From: Pseudomonadota bacterium
GTDB taxonomy: Bacteria > Pseudomonadota > Gammaproteobacteria > Pseudomonadales > Pseudomonadaceae
Assembly (NCBI GenBank): GCA_023431055.1
Contig: JAEYXX010000019.1
Location: 1-64,000, forward strand
Direction of reading: 5' to 3'
Length of the DNA stretch: 64,000 nucleotides
In this document: positions 39,458 to 48,026 of the stretch, piece after piece
Position numbering within the stretch: the stretch's first letter is position 1
Layout: each line of letters opens with the position of its first letter
Program-made: the position numbers and the translations under genes
Notes under the pieces: generated by a model
What the model was told of the DNA's origin: nothing
The model's input: only the letters and a program-made list of their open reading frames with translations
Databases searched by the model: none

Positions 39458-40198
39458 TCAGACGCGCTGTAGCTCGATCCGAACCTGGGCCTCCAGTTCG
39501 CTCTTCAGCTCCAGCGGCAGCTTCAACTGGCGCGCCAGTTCTTCAAGGTAGGCGCGCTCCATGAAATGCTCCTCGTCCACCATCAGCACGCTGGCCAGGT
39601 ACATCTCGGCGGCCATTTCCGGAGTGCTGGCGGCGCGCGCCACATCGGCCGGATCCAGCGGCTTGTTCAGCTCGGTGTGCAGCCAGGCCTGCAGCTCGGC
39701 ATCCTGCGCCAGCTTGCCCAGCTCTTCCTCGATCAGTTGGCGCTCACGATCATCGACATGGCCATCGGCCTTGGCCGCTGCCACCAGCGCCTTGAGAATG
39801 GCCCGGCTGTGCTGCTCGGCCTGCGGCGCCGGCAAGCGATCCAGGGTTTGCGGCTCGACCGGCTGCGCGCCACCCTGCTGGGCTTGCTGCGCCTGCCAGT
39901 TGCCGTAGGCCTTGTAGGCCAGCACGCCAAGCGCAGCCAGGCCGCCATAGACCGCCACCTTGCCGCCAACCTTGCGCACCCGCTTGTTGCCCAGCAGCAT
40001 GGCCAACGCAGCACCACCGCCGGCGCCCTTGAGCATCGAGCCGAGATCGCTGCCGCCCCCCTTGCCCTTGCTGGCAGCGCCGCCAAGCAGGCCACCCAGC
40101 GCACCACCCAGCCCGGATGAGGCACCACCAGCACCTTTCTGTTGCAGCATCTCCTGACCGGATTTGAGCAGTTGATCGAGCAAGCCACGGGTATTCAT
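39458..40198 (-). CDS. DUF533 (YebE-like, TerB-fold) protein
   Basis: 246 aa. A Gly-rich N-terminal third (GGASSGLGGALGGLLGGAAS) is followed by one membrane helix (VAVYGGLAALGVLAYKAYG) and a TerB-like helical domain with ALVAAAKADGHVDDRERQLI. YebE of E. coli is a CpxR/stress-related inner-membrane protein; function of the family is not known. The start has a GGAGGAT-type site. Confidence 0.92.
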   Translation of the reverse strand: MNTRGLLDQLLKSGQEMLQQKGAGGASSGLGGALGGLLGGAASKGKGGGSDLGSMLKGAGGGAALAMLLGNKRVRKVGGKVAVYGGLAALGVLAYKAYGNWQAQQAQQGGAQPVEPQTLDRLPAPQAEQHSRAILKALVAAAKADGHVDDRERQLIEEELGKLAQDAELQAWLHTELNKPLDPADVARAASTPEMAAEMYLASVLMVDEEHFMERAYLEELARQLKLPLELKSELEAQVRIELQRV

Positions 40199-40295
40199 CG
40201 CGCATCCTCCTGAGGAAATCTCGCCGAGTGTAGGCCTCGGACGTTTGCCCGGCAGCCGACTGAATGCTTCCAGATATTACCGCCGGGGCGCTTGA

Positions 40296-40433
40296 CAGCC
40301 CGCACCAGCACCTACGCCCAGCGTCGAACGATTTCGGCAGTTGCACTATCGCCTATTGCCCTGGATGCAGGCGGCTTTCAGCGAGGCCAAGCCGTCGGTG
40401 ATCAAGGCGGCGCTGGCTCGCCTTGCGCCTTAG
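40296..40433 (+). pseudogene. 3' relic of a dapA-like (DHDPS/NAL superfamily) gene
   Basis: An open stretch ending at TAG 40433 reads FRQLHYRLLPWMQAAFSEAK then PSVIKAALARLAP. This fits the last helices of dihydrodipicolinate synthase-type proteins, where LLPLMxALFxExNPIPVKAALALLG is the usual pattern. Upstream the frame hits a TGA at 40293-40295 and has no start, and nothing else of the gene is present. It lies in the gap between the DUF533 gene and recJ, antisense to recJ's end by a few bases. Confidence 0.55.
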
Positions 40434-42139
40434 CGCGGGGCGATATGCGCCACCATCAGTTGCACCGTCTCGTTGCCACGGAACTCGTTGAGGTCGAGCT
40501 TGTAGGCCAGCTCGGCCCAGCGCACCGTCGGGTTCGGCCAAATTTCGCGGTCGATGTTGAAGGCGATGCCGTCAAGCTGCACGCTGCCGCACTCGGTCTT
40601 GAGCACCAGTTTCAGATGGCGCTCACCGACCACGCGCTGATTGATGACCTGAAACACGCCATGGAACAGCGGCTCAGGGAAATGCTGGCCCCAGGGCCCG
40701 GCATTGCGCAGGGCGCGAGCCAGTTCCAGGTGAAACTCGGTGGCATCGAGCTGGCCATCGGAGAGCAGCCGGCCGGTCAGGTCGTCCTCGCTGAGCTGGC
40801 GGCGCACTTCGGCATCGAAAGCCGCGGCGAAGGCGCCGAAGTTGGCCTGTGGCAGTGACAGGCCGGCGGCCATGGCATGCCCGCCGAACTTGCTGATCAG
40901 CCCCGGATGCTTGGCTGCAACCGCGTCCAGCGCATCACGGATATGCAGCCCCGGCACCGAACGCGCCGAGCCCTTGAGCATGCCCTCACCGGCATCGGCG
41001 AAGGCAATGGCCGGGCGGTGGTAACGCTCCTTCAGGCGCGAGGCGAGAATGCCGATCACCCCCTGGTGCCAGTCCGGTTCGAACAGGCACAGGCCGAACG
41101 GCATGTCCTCGATCGACAGATCCTTGAGCTGGGCCAGCGCCTCGCGTTGCATGCCCTGCTCGATGGCCTTGCGATCCTGATTGAGTTGATCGAGCTGCAC
41201 CGCCATGTCGCGGGCCAGCGCCTCATCGTCGCAGAGCAGGCATTCTATCCCTAAGCTCATGTCGTCAAGACGCCCGGCCGCGTTCAGGCGTGGCCCGAGG
41301 ATAAAGCCCAGGTCGGTAGAGGTGATGCGCTTATGATCACGACCGGCGACTTCGAGAATCGCCCGCAGGCCCGGCCGCGCCCGGCCGGCACGAATGCGCG
41401 CCAGGCCCTGGTGCACCAAGATGCGGTTGTTGGCATCCAGCGGCACCACGTCGGCGACGCTGCCGAGCGCTACCAGGTCGAGCAGCTCGCCCAGATTCGG
41501 CTCCGCACGGCTGGCGAACCAGCCGGTTTCGCGCAGCCGAGCACGCAGCGCCAGCAGCACATAGAACATCACCCCAACGCCCGCCATGGACTTGCTGGGG
41601 AACTCGCATCCTGGCTGATTGGGGTTGACGATGGCATCGGCGGCCGGCAGCTCCGGCCCCGGCAGGTGATGGTCGGTGACCAGCACCGTCAGCCCAGCGG
41701 CCTTGGCCGCCGCCACGCCATCGACGCTGGAGATGCCGTTGTCCACGGTCAGCAGCAGATCGGGCTGGCGTTCGAGGGCGACGGCGACGATTTCCGGGGT
41801 CAGGCCATAGCCATACTCGAAACGATTGGGCACCAGGTAATCGACATGCGCGGCGCCCAGCAGGCGCAGACCGAGCACTCCGACCGTACTGGCCGTGGCG
41901 CCGTCTGCGTCGAAGTCACCGACGATGAGGATGCGCTGACGCTGCTCGAGCGCCGCGACCAGCAGTTCGACCGCCGCATCGATGCCCTTGAGCTGCTGGT
42001 ACGGAATCAGCCGCGCCAGGCCCTTGTCCAGCTCCTCGGCGGACTGCACGCCACGAGCGGCGTAGAGACGGGTGAGCAGCGGCGGCAGGTTACCCAGATC
42101 GGGCAGTTGTGCAGGTAGGGGACGGGCTTCGATACGCAT
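40430..42139 (-). CDS. recJ: Single-stranded-DNA-specific 5'-3' exonuclease RecJ
   Basis: 569 aa from ATG 42139; the longer frame runs into the REP palindrome upstream. DHH-family phosphoesterase motifs VGDFDADGATA (motif I) and VTDHHLPGPELP (motif III) bind the Mn ions; ALGSVADVVPLDANNRILV, GPRLNAAGR and the C-terminal GGHAMAAGLSL (DHHA1) follow. RecJ resects 5' ends in RecF-pathway recombination and mismatch repair. Confidence 0.97.
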   Translation of the reverse strand: MRIEARPLPAQLPDLGNLPPLLTRLYAARGVQSAEELDKGLARLIPYQQLKGIDAAVELLVAALEQRQRILIVGDFDADGATASTVGVLGLRLLGAAHVDYLVPNRFEYGYGLTPEIVAVALERQPDLLLTVDNGISSVDGVAAAKAAGLTVLVTDHHLPGPELPAADAIVNPNQPGCEFPSKSMAGVGVMFYVLLALRARLRETGWFASRAEPNLGELLDLVALGSVADVVPLDANNRILVHQGLARIRAGRARPGLRAILEVAGRDHKRITSTDLGFILGPRLNAAGRLDDMSLGIECLLCDDEALARDMAVQLDQLNQDRKAIEQGMQREALAQLKDLSIEDMPFGLCLFEPDWHQGVIGILASRLKERYHRPAIAFADAGEGMLKGSARSVPGLHIRDALDAVAAKHPGLISKFGGHAMAAGLSLPQANFGAFAAAFDAEVRRQLSEDDLTGRLLSDGQLDATEFHLELARALRNAGPWGQHFPEPLFHGVFQVINQRVVGERHLKLVLKTECGSVQLDGIAFNIDREIWPNPTVRWAELAYKLDLNEFRGNETVQLMVAHIAPR

Positions 42140-42154
42140 CTTGAGTCTTTTCGT

Positions 42155-42207
42155 GTAGGGCGGGTGCAACCCGCCGCAGGTGATCCGGCGGGTTGCACCC
42201 GCCCTAC
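42155..42207. repeat. REP-type palindrome (type 2), perfect 22-nt arms
   Basis: Arms 42155-42176 and 42186-42207 (GTAGGGCGGGTGCAACCCGC...) are perfect inverted copies with a 9-nt loop, 15 nt before the recJ start. In recJ mRNA it would form a strong hairpin in or before the 5' leader. Confidence 0.92.
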
Positions 42208-42211
42208 GGCT

Positions 42212-42751
42212 TCAACGCTGGCCGGCCAGCCACTCCAGCGGAATCTCGTGCTGGCCACGCTCGTCGGTGACGAACAGCTCGCCATCGCTGATCATCACGC
42301 TCCAGGACAGCGAACGCGGCATGTCCAGCGCCAGGTCGGCCAGCGCCTCCTGGCCCAGGCCAACCACATTAATGTTTTTCAGGCTGCGCACCGGATCGAG
42401 GCACTTGGTCTGCCACACGCGCAGGTTGCCGTAGGCCACCAGACTGAACTTCTCGGTACGCCGCGAGCACCAGGTGATGCGCTCGCTGTCCGGCTGGCCG
42501 ACCTCGATCCAGTGCAGCACGCGATCGTCGAGGCTCTTTTCCCACAACGCTGGCTCGTCGACATCCGACAGGCCGCGGCCAAACGCCAGCTGCTCGTGGT
42601 AGAACAGCGCATAGGCGATCAGCCTTGCGGCCAGGCGTTCTTCGGTTTCCGAGGGGTGACGAGCGACGGTGAAACGCAGGTTCTCGTAGACGCTGCGATC
42701 CATATCGGTGAGGTTCAGTTCGATTTTGTAGGTGGTCGATGGCAGGGCCAT
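42212..42751 (-). CDS. yaeQ: YaeQ family protein
   Basis: 179 aa from ATG 42751. TYKIELNLTDMDRSVYENLRF, ETEERLAARLIAYALF and HWIEVGQPDSERITWCSRR are diagnostic. YaeQ has a PD-(D/E)xK nuclease-like fold; no activity is firmly assigned. Between recJ and the diguanylate cyclase gene, all minus strand. Confidence 0.95.
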   Translation of the reverse strand: MALPSTTYKIELNLTDMDRSVYENLRFTVARHPSETEERLAARLIAYALFYHEQLAFGRGLSDVDEPALWEKSLDDRVLHWIEVGQPDSERITWCSRRTEKFSLVAYGNLRVWQTKCLDPVRSLKNINVVGLGQEALADLALDMPRSLSWSVMISDGELFVTDERGQHEIPLEWLAGQR

Positions 42752-42795
42752 GGCGGGCTTCTTGACGGGTCGGTAAGGCGGCAAGTCTACCGCGA

Positions 42796-43974
42796 TTAGC
42801 ACACCTCTGCCCCGCCCGCTGAGCCGCCAGCATCCCCTCGGTACAGTTCCACGCGGTTACGCCCGTCGCGTTTGGCCTGGTACAACGCCTTGTCAGCCAG
42901 GTTCAGCAGATACTGCAGGTCATAGGTGCCCCACTCCATCGCCACCAGGCCGATACTCACGCTCTGTTCGCGACCCTTGGGCGCCAGCGCGGAGAAGCCG
43001 ACACGAATACGCTCGGCGAGCGCCAGGGCGTCGGTACCACTGCCGTCGATCAGGCAGGCGAACTCTTCGCCACCGATACGCCCGAATACGTCGCTACGGC
43101 GCAGATTCTGCGCAACACCGGAAGCAAAGGCCTTGAGCACCCGGTCGCCTTCCTGGTGGCCAAGCTCATCGTTGATCGCCTTGAAATGATCCAGGTCGAA
43201 GGACAGCAGCGCCACGGGGCGGCGCTGACGCTGACACAGGCTGAGCAGGCGCTCGCCCGCTTCGAAGAAGGCCCGCCGATTGCCGACTCCGGTCAACTCA
43301 TCGGAATAAGCGGCCCGGCGGTATTGCTTTTCAGCACGCTCCTTGACCATCGACAACAACATGAAGGCGATACCGACGGCGTACAGCATGCTTTCGATCA
43401 ACACAAGGGTGAACAGCGGATTCGACTGAATATCGCCATAGCCGGTCACGCCGGGGCCAAGGAACATGCGCGCCAGCAGAAACATCAGGTGCAGGCCGAC
43501 AAGCACTGCCATGGGCACCACCGACACCTCGAGCGTGCGCCGGGCCCGCCAGAGCTCGACCAGCGCAGCCAGCAGATACAGGCTGGCGATCAGGGTATGC
43601 ACGGCGACCCGCGCCGCCAGACTGGTATAGAAGGTCGGCCACAGACACAGCAGCGCCCAACATGCGGCACCTGCGCAGACACCGGTATAGATCGGCGCAC
43701 GACCGCAGAATACGCGGATCACCGACCAGTTCATGGCAATGCACAGCAGCAGCACGATATTGCCCAGTACGATGGGCACCCAATCGAAGCTGCCCCCGCG
43801 CAGGGCATTGAGCACCAGCCCCAGGGCGGCCAACAGCATCATCGCGCCCGTCCATAACAGGGCCCGCTGCTGACGCCCCTGCGACCAGCTGAAGATCAAC
43901 AACACCCCGCACAAGCTGATGACCGCAGTGCTGGCGACTAACAGAGTGGGCAGGTGCAACTGCAACATCAACAT
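42796..43974 (-). CDS. Membrane-bound diguanylate cyclase
   Basis: 392 aa. About seven membrane helices fill residues 5-215 (7TM-like input region), then a GGDEF domain: DELTGVGNRRAFF, FDLDHFKAINDELGHQEGD and the active-site GGEEF near 303. The inhibitory-site RxxD (RRSD) lies exactly five residues before GGEEF, so product inhibition is likely. Expected to make c-di-GMP in response to a membrane or extracellular signal. It follows the helicase gene by 87 nt. Confidence 0.93.
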   Translation of the reverse strand: MLMLQLHLPTLLVASTAVISLCGVLLIFSWSQGRQQRALLWTGAMMLLAALGLVLNALRGGSFDWVPIVLGNIVLLLCIAMNWSVIRVFCGRAPIYTGVCAGAACWALLCLWPTFYTSLAARVAVHTLIASLYLLAALVELWRARRTLEVSVVPMAVLVGLHLMFLLARMFLGPGVTGYGDIQSNPLFTLVLIESMLYAVGIAFMLLSMVKERAEKQYRRAAYSDELTGVGNRRAFFEAGERLLSLCQRQRRPVALLSFDLDHFKAINDELGHQEGDRVLKAFASGVAQNLRRSDVFGRIGGEEFACLIDGSGTDALALAERIRVGFSALAPKGREQSVSIGLVAMEWGTYDLQYLLNLADKALYQAKRDGRNRVELYRGDAGGSAGGAEVC

Positions 43975-44061
43975 CGAAGAACTTCCGAAGCTTTTCAGTA
44001 AGCCTTCCTGACTTACCAGACATGGCCTGTACGATAGCTGAAAGCGGCCCCGGGAACACGG

Positions 44062-46773
44062 TCAAAGCCTTGCCAATACGGCCTCCAGCACCTGCTGTGG
44101 CGCCTCGTGCCAGAGACCATAGCTCAACGGCAAGGTTTCCAGGCCGGCGCGCGTCAGCACCAGATAGCGCTCCAGTTCGAGGAAACCCTCGCCCTCCCCG
44201 GGGAAGCCGATCAGGTCGATGGCCAGGCACTTTTCGCCACGGCGGCAGAACAGATCCAGCACCTGGCCGGCCAGCGGATAGTGATTCCAGACGCTGACGC
44301 CCTGGGCCTGTAGCGCTTCGCACAGGGTCTGCCGCGCCGCGTCGGTGGCGCCGGGTTGCCAGAGCGCGCCAGGCTTTTCGAGGTATTCCAGATAACGGCG
44401 TAGCAGATGCGTGGCCGGTAACTGGCGCTCGTCGCCGCTGAACAGCAGCACCTGGCGCTCGCGGGCGCGGGTGATGGCGACGTTGAACAGGTCGGCGCGG
44501 TTCAGGTACGCCGCAGCCTGGCTCGACTCTCTATCGATGGCGAAGCTGAGGATCATCAGGTCGCGCTCCTCGCCCTGGAAGCCATAGGGCGTATCCACCA
44601 GCAGGCGGAACTCGCGCAATCGCTCCAGCAGCAGGGTTTCGCCGATGCGCAGGCGGATGCGTTCGACCTGATCGCGAAACGGCGACAGCACACCGATGCT
44701 GGGTTTGAGCGGGCTGCCCTGGTATTCGGCCAGGTGCGCGGTGATCAGCGCCAGCACGCGCTCCGCCTCCGCCTCGTTGACCCCATTGCGCCCACGCTGG
44801 CCGTCGATGCGCAGCAATTGCAGGCTGTCGCAGGCCTCACCGCCCGGACGCTCCTTCATCACCCGCACGCGCTGGTCGTAGAACAACTCGTTGCTGAAGC
44901 GAATCAGCGCCGGGCGGCTGCGAAAGTGTTCGTCGAGAAACACCACGGCGTCCTGGCTGGCCAGTTGCAGGCCGACCAGATCCAGCACGCTGTTGTCACG
45001 GTAGCTCCAGGCCTCGCGTGCCTCGGCCTGCAGGCCGGCGCGTTGCAACAGCTGCGTTTCGCGCACACGGGAGAGAAAGGAGATGTGCCGTAACTGACGT
45101 GCATCGCCGGTCACCACCGCGCGCTTGCAGCGCTGGAAAGCCGGTAGCGCCGAAGCGATGTCGCACTGGGTCGCCTCGTCCATCACCATCACGTCGAACA
45201 GCTGCGGGCGCAGCGGCAGCAGCCGGTGCAGCTCGTCCAGTGTCACCACCCAGATCGGGAAAGCCGCCAGCAGGCGCGCCGGGTCGATATCCTCGAACAG
45301 CGCCAGTTGGCGCTGCGAATTGCGCGCGCGAATGGCCTGGTTGTAGCGCACGAACAGCCCACGGTCGGTCATCAGCAGGCGCTTGAGCGCCAGGCTGCGA
45401 TGGCTGTTGAGGTGCTCACGGCTGAGCGACTGACGGCGCTGCTGGCAATCACGCAACTCATCCAGCAATGCCCAGGGGCGCACACTGCTACCAATACGCT
45501 TGCGCACCCAAGGCACCTGCAACCAGCGCTGCCAGAAGGCCAGGCTGCCACGTTCGGCACGCAGCAGCAGGCGGCTCCAGCGCACGGCCTGCTCGCAGCG
45601 CCGACGAAAATCAGCCGACAGGCGCACTTCGGCCTGCGTCAGCACCTCCAGTTCGCTGCGTTGACGTGCCTCGAGCGGCTCGGATACCTCGGCAATCTCG
45701 CCCTGCAGCATCCGCTGCAGCCGCTCGCGCAGGGCCTGGCGCAGGCTCTGGCCATCGCCTTCGAGCACGCCGTCACGCAGGCCAAAATCCTTGCGCAGCT
45801 TGTGCGCGATCACGCGCACCGCCTGGGCACTGCGGCTGACCAGCAGCACCGTCTCGCCCTGCAGGTAACGATCCAGCGCCAGCGCGGCCAGGCTGTAGCT
45901 CTTGCCGGTGCCGGGCGGGCCGGAAATCTGGCTTAGCGGATAACGCGCGGCATTGGCCAGCGCCCGGCATTGCGCCGCGCTGAGCTGCGCAGGCAGGCGC
46001 TGCGGCGTACTGATCGAACCCGTGGGCGGCACCGCTGGCGCTTCACCGAGCAACTGCAACAAGGCCGGCGAAAGCTGCTCAGCCTCCTGCAGCAGCTGTA
46101 GCTCATGGGCAATGCCGCGACTGCCGCTGCCCCGCGGCACCAGCGCGACGAAGGCGCCGGCCTGCAGCGACAGGCTGCGGCGACGCTGAGCCTTGGCCAA
46201 GGTCTCGACATCTGCCAATTGCGGGAAACCCGCCGCATCACTGACGTCCCCCACCTGCGTATTGCGCTCTACCCAGGCCAGCAACTGCCCCAGAGAGGCA
46301 TCATCAAGCGGGCCTGTCGGCAGCGGCAGTCCGTCGAGGCTATCACTGCCGTTCTCATCGAACAGACGGCGCAGCAAGCGCCAATTACCATGGGCACGCT
46401 GCACGTCGATGGCGAGCATCTGGCTCTGCTCGTCGGCCGTCGCCTGCAGGTTGGCCTCGTAATAGAACAACGGGCCACAGATCGCCTGCAAGGCCCCGCT
46501 TTCCAGCTGCAGCCGGCCACAGATCGGCAGCACGCCATAGACCAGTTGCAGCTCGCGTTGATACAGCGCCTGCGCTTCGGCCAGGTTACGGCCCAGCTCG
46601 GCAGACAACGGCAACAGCGGCATACCGCCACTGGCCAGTTCCTCACGCCCATCGAGCCAGGCCCAGCGATTGGCGGGCAGCTTGCTCAGGTTGTCCAGAT
46701 CCAGGTCGCGGCTGTCGGCCAGGTAGCAGCTGCGATAGAAGCCGAGCAGTTGGCGGGCGTGAGTTTGGCTCAT
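44062..46773 (-). CDS. UPF1-like SF1 helicase with nuclease-like C-terminus
   Basis: 903 aa. Walker A GPPGTGKS (near 288), Walker B VMDEATQ (near 530), FLDEHFRSRPALI, DTPYGFQGEERDLMILSF and NVAITRARER (near 766) define an SF1B (UPF1/Dna2-like) helicase. The last about 90 residues (YPLAGQVLDLFCR, LAIDLIGFPG, LERYLVLTRAGLETLPLSY) follow the Vsr/DUF559 REase-like pattern, although the catalytic Glu/Lys are not clear. Its ATG overlaps the PLD gene stop by 1 nt (TGATG). Confidence 0.88.
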   Translation of the reverse strand: MSQTHARQLLGFYRSCYLADSRDLDLDNLSKLPANRWAWLDGREELASGGMPLLPLSAELGRNLAEAQALYQRELQLVYGVLPICGRLQLESGALQAICGPLFYYEANLQATADEQSQMLAIDVQRAHGNWRLLRRLFDENGSDSLDGLPLPTGPLDDASLGQLLAWVERNTQVGDVSDAAGFPQLADVETLAKAQRRRSLSLQAGAFVALVPRGSGSRGIAHELQLLQEAEQLSPALLQLLGEAPAVPPTGSISTPQRLPAQLSAAQCRALANAARYPLSQISGPPGTGKSYSLAALALDRYLQGETVLLVSRSAQAVRVIAHKLRKDFGLRDGVLEGDGQSLRQALRERLQRMLQGEIAEVSEPLEARQRSELEVLTQAEVRLSADFRRRCEQAVRWSRLLLRAERGSLAFWQRWLQVPWVRKRIGSSVRPWALLDELRDCQQRRQSLSREHLNSHRSLALKRLLMTDRGLFVRYNQAIRARNSQRQLALFEDIDPARLLAAFPIWVVTLDELHRLLPLRPQLFDVMVMDEATQCDIASALPAFQRCKRAVVTGDARQLRHISFLSRVRETQLLQRAGLQAEAREAWSYRDNSVLDLVGLQLASQDAVVFLDEHFRSRPALIRFSNELFYDQRVRVMKERPGGEACDSLQLLRIDGQRGRNGVNEAEAERVLALITAHLAEYQGSPLKPSIGVLSPFRDQVERIRLRIGETLLLERLREFRLLVDTPYGFQGEERDLMILSFAIDRESSQAAAYLNRADLFNVAITRARERQVLLFSGDERQLPATHLLRRYLEYLEKPGALWQPGATDAARQTLCEALQAQGVSVWNHYPLAGQVLDLFCRRGEKCLAIDLIGFPGEGEGFLELERYLVLTRAGLETLPLSYGLWHEAPQQVLEAVLARL

Positions 46774-47462
46774 CAGTTACCTGCGTAACGCGCCCACAGC
46801 GACTCGAATTCACGGCTGTAGGCCGCAACCAGTTGCGGGTGATCGATCACCAACAGGTTTTCCTCGTTGCTGGTGCTGGCGCTGCGTGTCCAGTTGAAGC
46901 TGCCGTTGAGCAGCAGGCGCCCATCGAACAGGGCAAATTTGTGGTGCATGTGGAAGGGGCCGGCGTCGATGCGCAGCGGCACGCCCTTATCGCGCAACCA
47001 CTGAATATCGCTGCCGACGTCGAACTGTTTTTCGTTGTCGGTGATCACGCGCACGGCGATGCCGCGCTCATGACAGGCGAGCACTTCTTCACTGAGCTGA
47101 TCGTCGGAGATGGTGTAGACGCAGATTTCCACACTCTTGCGCGCCTGGCGGCACAGCTCGCGGATCTGGCGCCGGCAGCTCTCGCCGGGGCTGAAGTGTG
47201 CCGTGGCATGCTCCACGCATGGCGCACTGCCAACGCTGTCGAGGGTCTTGATGACCTGCTCCAGCCATTTCAGCGCTGGTTCGACATTGGCCGGATCCTG
47301 CATCAGTTCACGGGCCAGGGCGAAGGCGCGATTGCGCATGAAGCGCACCTGATCGCTGCTCAACTCGCTGCCCAGTTGGCGCAACTCGTCGCGTTCCTCG
47401 TTGCTCAGGCGCAGGTCAGCGAGGCTGTCACGCAGTTGCTGGTCGAGGCGATTGAAGTCCAT
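46773..47462 (-). CDS. PLD-family putative nuclease (single HKD motif)
   Basis: 229 aa. After an N-terminal helical domain (about 1-85), a phospholipase-D fold carries one HxKx4D motif: MHHKFALFDG then LLNGSFNWTRSA (near residue 172). One HKD per chain, as in Nuc and mitoPLD, means it should dimerise to act. No signal peptide, so cytoplasmic; nuclease is likelier than lipase, especially beside a helicase. AAGGGA upstream of ATG 47462; 12 nt after the rhomboid stop. Confidence 0.9.
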   Translation of the reverse strand: MDFNRLDQQLRDSLADLRLSNEERDELRQLGSELSSDQVRFMRNRAFALARELMQDPANVEPALKWLEQVIKTLDSVGSAPCVEHATAHFSPGESCRRQIRELCRQARKSVEICVYTISDDQLSEEVLACHERGIAVRVITDNEKQFDVGSDIQWLRDKGVPLRIDAGPFHMHHKFALFDGRLLLNGSFNWTRSASTSNEENLLVIDHPQLVAAYSREFESLWARYAGN

Positions 47463-47474
47463 GAAAAATCCCTT

Positions 47475-48026
47475 TTATCGTTTGAGACGACGGCGGCTCA
47501 AGGCGGCGTAAAGCACACCGCAGAAAGCCCCCGCCAGGTGGTATTCGAAGGAGACACCGGCACGCGGCAGCAAGCCAAAGAACCAGCCGCCGTAGAGGAA
47601 GAACACCAGCACCGCCAGCAGCAGGTCGAGCAGGCTGCGTTCGAACCAGGCTCGCGCCAGCAACAGCCCCCAGAAGCCGAACAGCCAGCCACTGGCGCCG
47701 ACGTGCAGGCCGGTGCGGCCGAATAGCCAGACCAGCGTGCCGCTACCGATGATGATGAAGGCGCTGGCGTAGAAGAAATCGCGGCGCGAGCGCAGCAGCA
47801 CCAGGCTGCCGAGCACCAGCAAGCCGCTGAGGTTGCTGAGCAGATGCGCCCAACTGCCATGCAGCCAGGGCGCGAAGAGAATGCCGGGCAGCGCCTCGAT
47901 ATGCCGAGGCACCAACCCCCAGACGTTCAGGGCACCGCCCAGGGCGCTGTTGGCCAGTTGTATCAGCAGCATCACGCCGCTGATCAGCAGCAGCGGACGC
48001 AGCTCAACCAGCCAACCTCGCCTCAC
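47475..48026 (-). CDS. Rhomboid-family intramembrane serine protease
   Basis: 183 aa with six membrane helices. The catalytic Ser is in GASGWLFG (near 110) and His in FEYHLAGAFCG (near 162); HGSWAHLLSN supplies the oxyanion-side His/Asn. All needed residues are present, so an active protease is expected. It begins with GTG overlapping the ATPase stop (GTGA, 4 nt), which couples their translation. Confidence 0.92.
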   Translation of the reverse strand: MRRGWLVELRPLLLISGVMLLIQLANSALGGALNVWGLVPRHIEALPGILFAPWLHGSWAHLLSNLSGLLVLGSLVLLRSRRDFFYASAFIIIGSGTLVWLFGRTGLHVGASGWLFGFWGLLLARAWFERSLLDLLLAVLVFFLYGGWFFGLLPRAGVSFEYHLAGAFCGVLYAALSRRRLKR

